A stretch of 64,000 nucleotides of DNA from CAYOSF01 sp964406605 (GTDB lineage: Bacteria; Chloroflexota; Dehalococcoidia; DSTF01; RBG-16-68-14), in the NCBI GenBank assembly GCA_964406605.1, contig CAYOSF010000003.1:1-64000 (forward strand). The letters run 5' to 3'. Position 1 is the stretch's first letter. Each line of letters opens with the position of its first letter. Below, in pieces: positions 1-9,372 of the stretch. The notes beneath the pieces were generated by a model. The model was not told the DNA's origin. It did no database searches and was given only the letters and a program-made list of their open reading frames with translations. The position numbers and the translations under genes are program-made.

Positions 1-2
1 GA

Positions 3-194
3 GCGCCGCCGCCCACGGGAGCACCACCCACCGGAGCGCCGCCACCGACGGGCGCGCCGCCGCCGACGGGAGCGCCGCCGCCCACGGGAGCACCACCCAC
101 CGGAGCACCGCCACCGACGGGAGCGCCTCCGCCGACGGGCGCGCCGCCGCCGACGGGAGCGCCGCCACCAACCGGAGCGCCACCACCGACTGGA
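3..194 (+). repeat. Tandem 15/18-bp coding repeats (APP(P)TG)
   Basis: Consecutive units encode A-P-P-T-G or A-P-P-P-T-G, with wobble differences between units. The array is in frame with the downstream membrane segment and forms a flexible Pro-rich linker. It continues off the left edge, so the copy number is unknown. Confidence 0.9.
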
Positions 195-812
195 GTAGCG
201 CCGGTCGGGGCGGCACCTGGTGCGGCGGCCGGGGGGCTCGCGATCGGCTCGATCATCAAGATCGTTGGCATCGCGATCGCCGTGTTGATCGGCGCCGTAG
301 TTGGCGCCGGTGTCATCGGTGGTGTCCTGGTCTTCACCGGCGATCCGCAGCCGTGCGTCGACCGCGAGATACCGGTCTCGGCCGCAGCCGCCCAGGCGGT
401 CGATGACAAGTGGGACGTCTTCAGCGAGCAGAGCGCCGCCGGGCCGGCATCCGTGACATATACGGAGACCGAAGTGACCTCGCGCGGCGTGCGCTATCTC
501 GACGAAAACGATGTCCCGATGGATGACCTCCAAGTCTATCTGTGTCCTGATGGCTATGGAGAGGCGAAGGGCAAGATGAGCCTGGCCGGAATGGACGCCA
601 ACGTCTTGCTCAGGGGAACGCTGGATCTTACCGGCGAGCAGCCGCGGCTGGACATTCAGTCGGTGAGGGCCGGCAACCTACCGAGCGCGATCGCCACGAC
701 CCTCGTCAACCAGGTCCTCGATCGCGGGGGCGTGAAAACCATCGACATCGACGAGCATCTCACGTCGATTACCATCGTGGACGGGCAGGTGACGCTGACC
801 GGCGGGCCCTGA
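3..812 (+). CDS. Pro-rich single-pass membrane protein, 5' end outside window
   Basis: The frame is open from the window edge, so the N-terminus is missing. The first 64 or so codons are tandem A-P-P-(P)-T-G units (15 or 18 bp each). A hydrophobic segment follows (about nt 246-345), then roughly 150 residues that would lie outside the cell and contain two cysteines (about nt 355 and 543). I recognise no family in this outer domain. The architecture (Pro-rich linker, one membrane segment, outer domain) matches the neighbouring interrupted zinc-ribbon protein, so the missing N-terminus may be a zinc ribbon; that is inference. An ATG at 282 lies inside the membrane segment and is unlikely to be the start. 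Confidence 0.75.
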   Translation, partial: APPPTGAPPTGAPPPTGAPPPTGAPPPTGAPPTGAPPPTGAPPPTGAPPPTGAPPPTGAPPPTGVAPVGAAPGAAAGGLAIGSIIKIVGIAIAVLIGAVVGAGVIGGVLVFTGDPQPCVDREIPVSAAAAQAVDDKWDVFSEQSAAGPASVTYTETEVTSRGVRYLDENDVPMDDLQVYLCPDGYGEAKGKMSLAGMDANVLLRGTLDLTGEQPRLDIQSVRAGNLPSAIATTLVNQVLDRGGVKTIDIDEHLTSITIVDGQVTLTGGP

Positions 813-880
813 CAGGGGGCTTCGATGGCGCGCGGTGAGCGGAAAGCGCCCGTTCGTACTCACGCCGGGCGGATATGCGC

Positions 881-1882
881 CTAGGGTGCGCGTACCTCGA
901 AGTTGTCGAACTCGCAGGTCGCCGATCCGCCTGCGTCCCACGTCCCCACTACCAGCCCCACCTGCTCGACGCTCCCGACGCGGGTGTCGCTGACCTCGCC
1001 CACACGCTCGCCGTTGACGAACAACACGAGGCTCGGTCCCTCGACGAGCACGGCCAGGCGGTTGACGGCCCCCGAGTGAACGGCGGCTGAGGGGGTTAGA
1101 TCGATAAGGCTTTCGGACTCGTTGTGCTCGGCGTCCGCCCGATAGACCCGGAACCCGCCGTCCAGGTCCGAGATTAGGAGCGCGGCGCGAGGATTGCCGG
1201 CAGCCCCGGCAAACATGAGGCCACAAACGGCGTCCGAGCCGCCGGTCCGCCTTGTGGCATCCACGGCCAGGTGGAAGTCGGAACCGACGTCGATGCCCAG
1301 CAGTTCGGGAGCGAGCCAGCCCTGCTCCGTCACGACCGAGAGCGAATACACGCCTGCCACGAGCTCCCGGTTGCGACGAGCTATCGAGTCGTCCGCGTAC
1401 TCACCGGTAGGCCAGCCGTTCACGTTCGAATCGAACGTATCCTAGAGTACCACCCGCCAGCCGGGCGGCGCGGTGCCGGGCGTCTCGGCGGTCGCGGGGG
1501 GCCCTTCCGTGGTGGGGGTGGGCACCCCAATGGTGGCGGTCGGGGCCGCCGTTGCGACGGTCGGTGTCTCAGCGGTGGGTGTGCCGGCAGTTGCCGCGGG
1601 AGTTCCGTCGTCGCCGCCGAGGAGGAAGAAGAGGAGCACGACCAGCCCGGCCAGCGCCGCCCCCGCAACAAGAGCCCCGCCGAACACCAGCCTTGGGTCC
1701 ATGTCAGACGCGGGCCTCGGAGGCGGGGCTCCGGGTGCCCGCGCCTGCACAGGAGGAACGGCGGGAGGCGGCGCCTGCGGTCCCGGAGGCTCGGCGACCG
1801 GCCGGCCGCACTCCTTGCAGAAGCGGGCGTCCGGCTCCAGCGGCGCGCCGCAATGCTCGCAGAAAACGTGGGCCTCGGTCAT
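881..1882 (-). pseudogene. Zinc-ribbon membrane protein interrupted by an in-frame TAG
   Basis: Two open stretches, 1442-1882 and 881-1441, lie in the same frame, separated by one TAG at 1442-1444. The first part starts at ATG 1882 (GGAG just upstream) and has a zinc ribbon (CEHCG...CKECG), a Pro/Ala-rich linker, a membrane helix and a Thr/Pro stalk. Reading through the TAG gives VVL-stop-DTFDSNVNGWPTGEY, continuing into a 180-residue LamG/DUF1080-like beta-sandwich with a typical NGERVGEVSDTRVG stretch. The D-T-F-D-S lead-in is normal for this domain directly after a stalk, so this was one gene of about 332 residues. A GAG to TAG change would explain it. No other gene here shows internal TAG codons, so genome-wide recoding is unlikely. 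Nonsense mutation, sequencing error or readthrough remain open. Confidence 0.75.
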
Positions 1883-2006
1883 CGCCTGCTCCGGTAACGG
1901 GCCTTCGTCGAGTGTAGGGTCTGTCAGGGACCGCGTCAACGCCGGCGCGGGGCGGTCCTCGGCTCCCGCCCTCCCCGGTGGCGCGACGACGTGATGGACC
2001 GCCGGC

Positions 2007-2306
2007 CTAGATGTCCTGGAGGAGGATGCAGTCTCTGGCGCAGACCGCCGTGCAGCTCATGCAGCCGTTGCAGTCGGCGGCGCCGCCCATCACCATGGCC
2101 ACATGGTCGGGGTCCTCCGCCCCGTCCGGCACGGGGACGTCGGGCGGTCTCCCGTGGAGCGCGAACAGCTTGACCGGGCAGCTCACGGCGCAGTCGCCGC
2201 AGCCGCCGCACCTCTCCCAATCTACGGTGACGACGTATGGCAACAGCCTAGGTCCTTGCGGGCTCTCGATCCGGTGTTTCGGTCGGTCACTATCAGCGTA
2301 TCTCAC
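2007..2306 (-). CDS. Ferredoxin-like protein with two [4Fe-4S] motifs
   Basis: The protein has 99 residues and two Cys clusters, CGGCGDCAVSCP and CNGCMSCTAVC, each of the C-x2-C-x2-C-x3-C type that binds a [4Fe-4S] cluster. The two motifs are separated by an unusually long linker (about 40 residues) rich in Pro and Asp. The start is uncertain because the first 25 residues are not ferredoxin-like; a TTG nearer VTVDWERC is possible. It is transcribed away from the acyl-CoA dehydrogenase at 2518 and might serve as an electron carrier for it, but proximity is the only argument. Confidence 0.8.
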   Translation of the reverse strand: MRYADSDRPKHRIESPQGPRLLPYVVTVDWERCGGCGDCAVSCPVKLFALHGRPPDVPVPDGAEDPDHVAMVMGGAADCNGCMSCTAVCARDCILLQDI

Positions 2307-2517
2307 AGCGGGCTAGGTTCGCAGGCTTTCGCAGCCCGAGCGACGGCTGCGGTCTGCGTGCCAGCCCGGGGCACACGGGCTCTCTCCGGCGCATGTCCGC
2401 GCTGCCGGGCAGTGAACTGCGTCCGGTTCTCGAAGACGCGACAGGACGGCCGGTGTGTCCGCGTAGTATGCTTCACTCCGAAATACGGTCTTGGGCATAT
2501 AGGGAGAAGGAGCTGGC

Positions 2518-3768
2518 ATGAGTACCTATCTCGATTTGAACAAGGGGCTTACCGACGCGGAGATCTCGAGCAAGGAGGAGACCCACCGATTCGCCGAGGA
2601 GGTGCTGCGGCCGGCCAGCATCGAGCTGGACAAGCTGGCGGACCCGCAGCAGGTGATCGAGCGGAGCTCGGTTCTGTGGGACGTCTTCAAGACGGCCTAC
2701 CAGACCGGACGCCACACCCAAGGGTTGCCGGAGGAGCTGGGAGGCGTGAGCCTGAGCCCGCTGGCCAACCACATCATCGCCGAGGAGATGGGATGGGGTA
2801 GCGGAGGCCTGGCCATCGGTCTCGGCGTGACCGGCTTCCCGTTCACCATCGCTCACACCTTCGCCGCCCTCACGGGCGACAAGGAGCTGATGGAGGAGTT
2901 CGTCATCCCCTTCTCGCAGGACAAGGAGGCCAGGTACGTCGGCTGCTGGGCCATCACGGAGCCGCACCACGGCTCCGACGCGGTGTTCATCGGCACGGAA
3001 CAAGGCGATCAGATGGGCCTGTCGTACGACCTCGCCGCCAGGCAGGACGGGGACGACTGGATCATCAACGGCCAGAAGTCTGCCTGGGTGTCGAACGGAA
3101 CCATTGCCACCCACGCGATCACCTGGCTCAACATGACCTCGCCAGGTGGGACCACCGGAACCGGCGTGGCGATCGTCCCTCTGGACCTGCCCGGAGTCAG
3201 CAAAGGCCCGCCGCTCAACAAGATCGGGCAGCGCGACCTGAACCAGGGGGAGATCTTCTTCGACGACGTGCGCATCCCCAAGCGGTACATGCTGATCCAG
3301 CCCGAGATGTACCCGGCGATCGCCGAGACGGTCGTCGCCACTGCCAACGGCAGCATGGGATGCACGTTCACGGGTGTGGCCCGCGCGGCGTTCGAGGAGG
3401 CCCTGAAGTACTGCAAGGAACGGGTCCAGGGGGGCAGGCCGATCTGCGAGCACCAGGCCGTGCAGCTGAAACTCTTCGACATGTTCACCAAGGTCGAGAC
3501 GGCGAGAGCGATATCGCGGGCGGCCCTCGTCTACAACTCGGAGACACAGCCGCCCGCCGCCCAGTACGCCATCGCCTCGAAGGTGTACTGCACGGACGTC
3601 GCCTTTTCGGTGGCCAACGATGCGGTGCAGTTGCACGGCGGATATGGGCTGTCGAAAGAGCTGCTGATCGAGAAGCTGTTCCGGGACGCTCGAGCTTCCA
3701 TGGTCGAGGACGGCTGCAACAACGTCCTCTCCATTGCCGGGGCCGCCCGCGTGCTGGCGAGCTACTGA
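2518..3768 (+). CDS. Acyl-CoA dehydrogenase family protein
   Basis: At 416 residues this is the usual length for the family of FAD-dependent enzymes that form the alpha,beta double bond of acyl-CoA esters. The conserved WAITEPHHGSD motif (acyl/FAD binding) lies near residue 145 and the C-terminal LHGGYGLSKE helix region near residue 370. Where many members have the catalytic YEGT, this one reads MVEDGCN. ATG 2518 follows GAAGGAG at good spacing. It stands alone, about 30 kb from the four other acyl-CoA dehydrogenases of the window, and its C-terminus resembles none of them closely. Confidence 0.9.
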   Translation: MSTYLDLNKGLTDAEISSKEETHRFAEEVLRPASIELDKLADPQQVIERSSVLWDVFKTAYQTGRHTQGLPEELGGVSLSPLANHIIAEEMGWGSGGLAIGLGVTGFPFTIAHTFAALTGDKELMEEFVIPFSQDKEARYVGCWAITEPHHGSDAVFIGTEQGDQMGLSYDLAARQDGDDWIINGQKSAWVSNGTIATHAITWLNMTSPGGTTGTGVAIVPLDLPGVSKGPPLNKIGQRDLNQGEIFFDDVRIPKRYMLIQPEMYPAIAETVVATANGSMGCTFTGVARAAFEEALKYCKERVQGGRPICEHQAVQLKLFDMFTKVETARAISRAALVYNSETQPPAAQYAIASKVYCTDVAFSVANDAVQLHGGYGLSKELLIEKLFRDARASMVEDGCNNVLSIAGAARVLASY

Positions 3769-3833
3769 TGAGGCGAGTCTAGGGTACCGGCCCGCCTCTC
3801 CACCGCGCGGAGGTCCGCAGCCGCGCCCCGGCG

Positions 3834-4238
3834 CTAGGTCGCGCCGGCCTCGAGTTCGTCCGCGACGCGCTCCAGATGCTTGCGCGCGATGGTGGCGACC
3901 TGGTCGAGCTCCGGGTTCTTGGCCACTTCCAGCATCTCCTGCGGGTCCTGGATGGCGACCACCGAATCCCCGTCGTCCTCGTAGACGATCACGTTGCAGG
4001 GCAGCAGCAGGCCCAGCTCCAGGTGCGCCCGTAGCCCCATGTAGGCGATCGACGGGTTGCAGGCGCCGAGGATGGTGTAGCAACGGAAGTCGGCGCCTAT
4101 CTTCTCCTTCAACGTGCGCTTCACGTCTATCTCCGTCAGGATCCCGAAGCCCTCGGCCTGCAAGGCCCGCTTCGCCTTCGCGAGAGCGTCCTCATACTTG
4201 ACCGGGAGCCGGACGCTCAACGATTCCCTGGCAGCCAT
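3834..4238 (-). CDS. DUF302 domain protein
   Basis: The 134-residue protein has the DUF302 hallmarks: an N-terminal strand with YEDALAKAKRALQAEGFGIL, the GACNPSIAYMGL turn, and LLLPCNVIVYEDDG followed by VVAIQDP. DUF302 proteins are small soluble alpha/beta domains of unknown biochemical role, sometimes linked to redox or metal stress. ATG 4238 is preceded by AAGGGGT. It converges with the acyl-CoA dehydrogenase and is probably its own unit. Confidence 0.9.
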   Translation of the reverse strand: MAARESLSVRLPVKYEDALAKAKRALQAEGFGILTEIDVKRTLKEKIGADFRCYTILGACNPSIAYMGLRAHLELGLLLPCNVIVYEDDGDSVVAIQDPQEMLEVAKNPELDQVATIARKHLERVADELEAGAT

Positions 4239-4573
4239 GGCGTACCCCTTCCTGCAATCTATGTCGCAGCGTCTCTCGGACGCGCCTGCTTGCTCTCGTG
4301 CGATTCCGGCCTCCCAGTCATCCGGCCGGAAACCGTGTTTCGGGCTCGCGACGATCGGGTGAGCGCCGGGCCCGATGACGAAATGCTACGTGCGCGCCCT
4401 TCGCCTGTCAACCTGTCGCGTCTGCCCCGGCGCAGGGTGCGTTGAGAGCGACGGTGGTACAATTCGCCCTGGTAGGAGGCGCCGGCGATAGATGATACTG
4501 TCGATGTGGTGTGGCCGGGGAGAGGGAGGCAGACGCCTCGGTTCTCCGTCCGCGTTGCACGGGGACGCGACGA

Positions 4574-6295
4574 GTGCCTAGCGAATCACAGCCCGCCCCT
4601 CTATCTCCCGCCGGCCGCAACCGAGGCGCACTGCTGGAGCGCCTGGAACGCGAGACCTTCGATATCGCCGTCATCGGAGGCGGTATCACCGGCGCCGGGA
4701 TCGCCCACGATGCCGCCCTGCGAGGACTGTCCGTCGCGCTGCTGGAGAAGGCAGACTTCGGTTCGGGCACCAGCGGGCGGTCATCTCGCCTGATTCACGG
4801 CGGGCTGCGCTACCTGCGCCATGGACAGGTCAGGCTGGTGCGCGAGTCGCTGCGCGAGCGCGGGTACCTCATCCGGTTGGCCCCCCATCTCGTGCGACCT
4901 GCCCCGTTCGTCCTGCCCGTCTTCGAGGACAGCGGCGATTCGGCCCTGATCCTGCGCGTGGGACTGATCGGCTACGATCTGCTGGCCGGCACGCTGGGCA
5001 TCGGCAGGCACCATGTCCTTCCCAGGGAGAAGCTGACGCGGAACGAGCCCCAGTTGCGAACGCGAGGGCTGCGCTCCGGCCTGGGCTACTTCGAAGCGTT
5101 GACGGACGACGCCCGGCTCACGCTGGCCGTCACGCTCTCAGCCGTGGATCGAGGCGCCACGGTCCTCAACTACGTCGAGGCGGTGGGATTGGAGACGACC
5201 GGGGAGCGCGTCGCCGGCGTGCACTATCGCGACCTCGTGGGCGGTGCGGAGGGCACGGTGCGGGCCCGTGTTGTGGTGAGCGCGGCCGGCCCGTGGACGG
5301 ACCAGGTGCGCTCGCTGGCCAGGCTCTCCGAGCTGCTGCGCCCGACCAAGGGCATTCACGTAGTGGTACCGCGGACCTGCCTGGCCCCCAACGCTACGGT
5401 CGCCTTCAGCTTCCAGGACCGTGCGCTGTTCGCCATCCCGACCGGCGAGCATACGTACATCGGCACGACCGATACCGACTACAGCGGCGACCCGGGCACG
5501 GCGGAGGCCGACCGGGACGACGTGGCCTACGTGCTTGAGGCGGCCAACGGCGCCTTCGAGGTCGATCTCTCACCCGCCGACGTGACGGCGGTCTGGGCGG
5601 GAGTCCGCCCTCTCGTCGCCGAGGAGGGCGCCCCCTCCGACGTCTCACGCGACTACGTCATCGAAGACGGGCCGCCGGGCTTCTATACCATCACCGGCGG
5701 CAAGCTCACCACCTTCCGTTCGATGGCGGAACACCTGCTGGACCACGTCATCGAGCATGAGGGAGACCGCCTTGCGGTTCGGCCCGCCCGCTGCAGCACC
5801 AAGCGCCGGCCGCTCCCGGGAGGAGACATCTCGAACCTGGCCCGCTACGAGGCGACGGTGTTGCCTGACCTCCGCGAGCGCTCCGGCCTGAGCGAGGAGG
5901 CAGCCCGCCGCCTGGTGGCAGTCTACGGGACGGAGCACAGCCGAGTGCTGGCTCACGCCGCGGGCCGGGAGGAACTGCTCCAGCCTCTGGCCCCGGTCTG
6001 CCCGGTCCTCGGAGTGGAGGCGTCCTACGCGGCCCGCGAGCAGATGTGTCTCACGCTGGAGGACTTTCTGCGAACGCGCAGCCGCGCCATGTTCGCAGGA
6101 GCGAATGACGAGGCGGTGGAGGCCGCGGCCCACATCATGGCCGGCGCGCTGGATTGGAGCCCGGAGGAGACCGCCCGCCAGAAGGGCGCCTATCGGGCGG
6201 CGGTCGAGCGCATGCTCGCCTTCAGGCTGCCGGCGAGTACCGGCGACGGGGAAGACCGCCTGGCGGCATCCGGCGGGGGAGCCGACGGCTCTTGA
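4574..6295 (+). CDS. glpD: FAD-dependent glycerol-3-phosphate dehydrogenase
   Basis: Oxidises sn-glycerol-3-phosphate to dihydroxyacetone phosphate and passes electrons to quinone at the membrane. The FAD Rossmann motif IAVIGGGITGAGIAHDA, the GlpD signature SSRLIHGGLRYLRHG, and the C-terminal FAD-contact VWAGVRPLV with TITGGKLTTF are all present, followed by the alpha-helical GlpD C-terminal domain. The proposed GTG at 4574 gives 573 residues, the family size; an ATG at 4511 would add 21 residues of poor coding character. A 29-codon reading frame with an upstream GTAGGAGG (4491-4580) overlaps the GTG and could couple translation. The stop overlaps the next gene (TTGA). Confidence 0.92.
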   Translation: MPSESQPAPLSPAGRNRGALLERLERETFDIAVIGGGITGAGIAHDAALRGLSVALLEKADFGSGTSGRSSRLIHGGLRYLRHGQVRLVRESLRERGYLIRLAPHLVRPAPFVLPVFEDSGDSALILRVGLIGYDLLAGTLGIGRHHVLPREKLTRNEPQLRTRGLRSGLGYFEALTDDARLTLAVTLSAVDRGATVLNYVEAVGLETTGERVAGVHYRDLVGGAEGTVRARVVVSAAGPWTDQVRSLARLSELLRPTKGIHVVVPRTCLAPNATVAFSFQDRALFAIPTGEHTYIGTTDTDYSGDPGTAEADRDDVAYVLEAANGAFEVDLSPADVTAVWAGVRPLVAEEGAPSDVSRDYVIEDGPPGFYTITGGKLTTFRSMAEHLLDHVIEHEGDRLAVRPARCSTKRRPLPGGDISNLARYEATVLPDLRERSGLSEEAARRLVAVYGTEHSRVLAHAAGREELLQPLAPVCPVLGVEASYAAREQMCLTLEDFLRTRSRAMFAGANDEAVEAAAHIMAGALDWSPEETARQKGAYRAAVERMLAFRLPASTGDGEDRLAASGGGADGS

Positions 6296-7215
6296 GCGCC
6301 GGGCACCTGCTGGTCGTCAATCCGCACTCCGCGGGCGGCTCCACCGGCCGGCAATGGGCGGAGATGGAGGAGCGCCTGCGCGCCATTCTTCCGGCCTTCG
6401 ATGTCGCGTTCACAGGCGCTCCCGGAGATGCCACGCGCCTGTCTGCGGAGGGCGCGGGCCGGTACGACGTCGTGGTCGCGGTGGGCGGCGACGGCAGCGT
6501 GAACGAAGTAATCAACGGCCTCGTGGATGAGGCGGGCGCGGTGCGGCAGGACGTCGCTTTGGGAGTCATCCCCTTGGGCACCGGGTCCGACTTCGTGCGC
6601 ACGATAGGCGTCCCCCGTCCGCTGGGAGAGGCGGCCGCCGTCGTCGCGCGGGGGAGCCGTCGGCAGGTCGACGTAGCGCGGGTACGGCTACGGGCGTTCG
6701 ACGGTACCGAGACGGTCCGCTACTTCATCAACGAGGCGTCGATAGGCATGGGGGCGGCCGTCTGCCAGGCGGTGAACCAGTCCTCGAAGCGCTTTGGCGG
6801 CGCGGTTACCTTCCTGCTGGCCATCGCCGCGACGCAGCTCCGCTATCGCGACCAGCCGGTCTCGTTCGCCGTGGACGGCCTGCCGGGCGAGACCCTGGTC
6901 CTGAACAACGCCTGGGTCGCCAACGGCTGCTACTCGGGCGGCGGGATCCGCTCGGCGCCCCGCGCGAAAGTCGACGACGGCCTGCTCGATCTGGTGCGCG
7001 TCGAACACAGCGGGCCGGTCGAGCGAGTCCGGGGCATGCTCAAGCTGCGCAGCGGCACCTTCGTGGAGCTGCCCCAGGTGGAGTACCGTCACGTACGGCG
7101 CGTGGAGGCCACGGCCGAGACGCCCGTGCCCGTGGAGGTCGAGGGTGAGCCCATCGGAACCGTGCCGGCGACCTTCGACCTGCTCTCGGACAGGCTGCCG
7201 GTCATCGCGCCGTAG
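6292..7215 (+). CDS. Diacylglycerol kinase-family lipid kinase
   Basis: The 307-residue protein has the diacylglycerol-kinase catalytic fold found in YegS/DgkB/BmrU-type enzymes, which phosphorylate lipid hydroxyls with ATP. Visible motifs are VVNPHSAGG at the N-terminus, VAVGGDGSVNEVING (the nucleotide-binding GGDG loop) and VIPLGTGSDFVRTIG. The start is taken as TTG 6292, which overlaps the glpD stop by four bases, because VVNPHSAGG then falls at residues 7-15 as in the family. The pairing with glpD points to glycerophospholipid metabolism. Substrate is not predictable from sequence. Confidence 0.88.
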   Translation: MSAGHLLVVNPHSAGGSTGRQWAEMEERLRAILPAFDVAFTGAPGDATRLSAEGAGRYDVVVAVGGDGSVNEVINGLVDEAGAVRQDVALGVIPLGTGSDFVRTIGVPRPLGEAAAVVARGSRRQVDVARVRLRAFDGTETVRYFINEASIGMGAAVCQAVNQSSKRFGGAVTFLLAIAATQLRYRDQPVSFAVDGLPGETLVLNNAWVANGCYSGGGIRSAPRAKVDDGLLDLVRVEHSGPVERVRGMLKLRSGTFVELPQVEYRHVRRVEATAETPVPVEVEGEPIGTVPATFDLLSDRLPVIAP

Positions 7216-7272
7216 CGACGGGCGTCTTCGGCAAGTTCAGGCGACCCGAGATGCGTCCCCGACGGCCTTGTC

Positions 7273-8538
7273 CTAGTCGGCCTCAACCTGCACGTTGCTC
7301 AGCACCACCCGCCACGCCACCGTCGCCATCGAGATGATGATGCATCCCTCGAGGATGGCCACGGCCCTCAGCCCGATCACGTCAGCAATCGCCCCCGCCA
7401 CCAGAGCGCCGATCGGGAACATGGCCACCAGGGTGAACATCAGCCCCATGACGCGGCCCCGGATCTCGTCCGGCAGCCGGAACACGAGCAGCGTCTCGTA
7501 GGCGGCGAACAGCGCGCTCTCCGCGGCCCCGGCCACCAGGAGCACGGCGGCCGTCGCGGGGATCCAGTGCGAGAGCCCGTAGGCGATACCGCACGCTCCG
7601 GTCCCCAGCACGCCGGCGAACATGAGGGCGCCGATCTGTCGGCGCTTCCCAAAAGTGGCCACGGCCATCGAGCCGAGCACGCTGCCCGCGCCCAGGCAGG
7701 CGCTCAGCGCTCCGAACACCTCAGGGCCCGAGTGGAGCTCCTTCTCGACGAACAGCGGCAGCAGCAGCACGTAGGACTGGCCGAGGATGAAAGGGATCAG
7801 CATCGCCCCCGTGAGCTGCAGCAGGTCCTTGTGGTCCATGATGTAGCGATAGGCTTCCCGCAGGTCCTCCGTGACCCCCTTCAGCCCACTCCGCTCGACG
7901 TGTCCGAAGGACGGGGCCACCGCGAGCATCATCACCAACGCCAGTACGAACGCCCCGCAGGTCAGGAAGTAGGCCGCGGCGATACCGATCAGGGCAATCA
8001 GCACGCCGGCTGTCGCGGGCCCGGCAACGTTAGGCAGACTGTGGCCGGCACTGTTCAAAGAGATGGCGTTCATCAGGTGCTCGCCCGGTACGAGCTTCGC
8101 GGTGACCGCCTGTCCCGCCGGGAAGCGGGCGGCGAAGAGCACACCGCTGATGGCCGCCACGACGAGCACGTGCCAGATCGCGACCAGGTCCGTCGCCACC
8201 AGCACGCCGATGACCAGCGCCATGGAGAGCGTCACCGCGTTGCCGAGCACGAGGAGGTTGCGTCGATTGAAGCGGTCCGCCAGCATGCCCATCGGCACCG
8301 AGCCCAGCGCCAGGGCGATGCCCCACATGCCCTCGACTGAGCCCAGCAGCAGCGCGGAGTCGGTGAGCTGCACGACGAGCCACCCCCGGGCCGTGAACTC
8401 CACCATCATCCCTACCGCCACGATGAGGTTGCTGAACCAGAACAGCCTGAACTGCGGATAGGAGAGGGAGATGACGGGCCGCGTGATCCAAGCCCATGTT
8501 GCTTCCCCCTCCGCTAGCTGTGGGTCTTCGTCGGTCAT
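7273..8538 (-). CDS. Major facilitator superfamily exporter
   Basis: Taken from ATG 8538 this is a 421-residue, about 12-helix membrane protein. The loop DRFNRRNLLVLGN after helix 2 is the MFS motif A, and the overall pattern (LFWFSNLIVAVG start, AARFPAGQAVTAKLV) fits the MFS_3/EntS-like branch of drug or siderophore exporters. A longer start at 8610 adds a low-quality polar extension. It converges with the lipid kinase gene. Substrate unknown. Confidence 0.88.
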   Translation of the reverse strand: MTDEDPQLAEGEATWAWITRPVISLSYPQFRLFWFSNLIVAVGMMVEFTARGWLVVQLTDSALLLGSVEGMWGIALALGSVPMGMLADRFNRRNLLVLGNAVTLSMALVIGVLVATDLVAIWHVLVVAAISGVLFAARFPAGQAVTAKLVPGEHLMNAISLNSAGHSLPNVAGPATAGVLIALIGIAAAYFLTCGAFVLALVMMLAVAPSFGHVERSGLKGVTEDLREAYRYIMDHKDLLQLTGAMLIPFILGQSYVLLLPLFVEKELHSGPEVFGALSACLGAGSVLGSMAVATFGKRRQIGALMFAGVLGTGACGIAYGLSHWIPATAAVLLVAGAAESALFAAYETLLVFRLPDEIRGRVMGLMFTLVAMFPIGALVAGAIADVIGLRAVAILEGCIIISMATVAWRVVLSNVQVEAD

Positions 8539-8731
8539 GTCGGTTTGCGGGCCGGCCGTCGGGCTCGCGCGCCGCCAGGATGCCTCTCGGGAGCCAATGC
8601 ATTCTCCCAAGGAACGTCCGCTTGGGCAACCACGGCCGGCTCCGCCCCACAGTCTCGATCCAATCGAGCGCTCGGAGTAAGCTGTCAGCGGTTCGGCCGG
8701 GCAGGAAGGGGCAGTACGGAAGGAGAGCGTA

Positions 8732-9280
8732 ATGGCGCGAGTGGGCTACGTAGCAACGAGGGACGCTGAGGGGGAAGCCGGTGTTGTGCTCGAGAAGATG
8801 GAGAAGCGCGGCTCGGCGGTCCTCAACCTACATCGCGCCATCGCCAACAGCCCGAATAGTCTGCGCAACTACCTGCGTCTGGGCAACTCGTTGCTCCTGC
8901 ACGGCCTGCTCCCGCCGGTCCTGCGTGAGCTGGCGATCCTGCGCATCGCCCGTATCACGGGGGCCGGCTACGAGTGGGCCCACCACGTCCCCATCGCGAA
9001 GCAGACAGGCGTCCGCGATGAGCAGATCGCCGACATCGAGACCTGGCGGGACTCCCCTCATTTCGACGATCGGGAGCGCGCCGTTCTCCGCTACATCGAG
9101 ACCGTCACATCCGAGATAGCAGTTCCTGACGAGGTGTTCCAAGAAGCCCGTTCACATCTCAGCGAGGGCGAGGTGGTCGAGCTGGCACTCGTTGCGGGCT
9201 ACTGGGGCATGACGGCGCGCCTGCTGGTCGCCCTCCAGATCGACCTCGAGCCTCCGTTCGAGCGGTACCTGCCGGAGTAG
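8732..9280 (+). CDS. Carboxymuconolactone decarboxylase-like protein lacking the CxxC
   Basis: The 182-residue all-helical protein matches the CMD/AhpD-like family: LRNYLRLGNSLLLHGLLPPVLRELAILR, then the helix ending in YEWAHHVPIAKQTGV, and ELALVAGYWGMTARLL at the end. Members with peroxidase activity carry Cys-x2-Cys before the His; here that position reads EWAHH and no cysteine is present in the protein. It therefore cannot do AhpD-type thiol chemistry and may act as a decarboxylase-like or binding protein. ATG 8732 has GGAAGGAG upstream. Confidence 0.85.
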   Translation: MARVGYVATRDAEGEAGVVLEKMEKRGSAVLNLHRAIANSPNSLRNYLRLGNSLLLHGLLPPVLRELAILRIARITGAGYEWAHHVPIAKQTGVRDEQIADIETWRDSPHFDDRERAVLRYIETVTSEIAVPDEVFQEARSHLSEGEVVELALVAGYWGMTARLLVALQIDLEPPFERYLPE

Positions 9281-9372
9281 CTGTCCGCCAAGCACCCGCC
9301 TCCGGGCTGCGCTCCGCCGCAGGCCGGTCATTGTCACCAACTACTTCGGAATGCCTGGTGAGGTGGCGCGCG

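Noticed and set aside
3..194. CRISPR or satellite DNA
   Set aside because: The 15/18-bp periodicity is in frame and encodes APP(P)TG; it is a coding repeat.
2473..4083. 536-codon open frame on the minus strand
   Set aside because: Antisense to the acyl-CoA dehydrogenase at 2518 and DUF302 region; no domain.
4491..4580. 29-codon leader peptide before glpD
   Set aside because: Has an upstream GTAGGAGG, but at long distance and without attenuator structures or a recognisable sequence; mentioned only with glpD.
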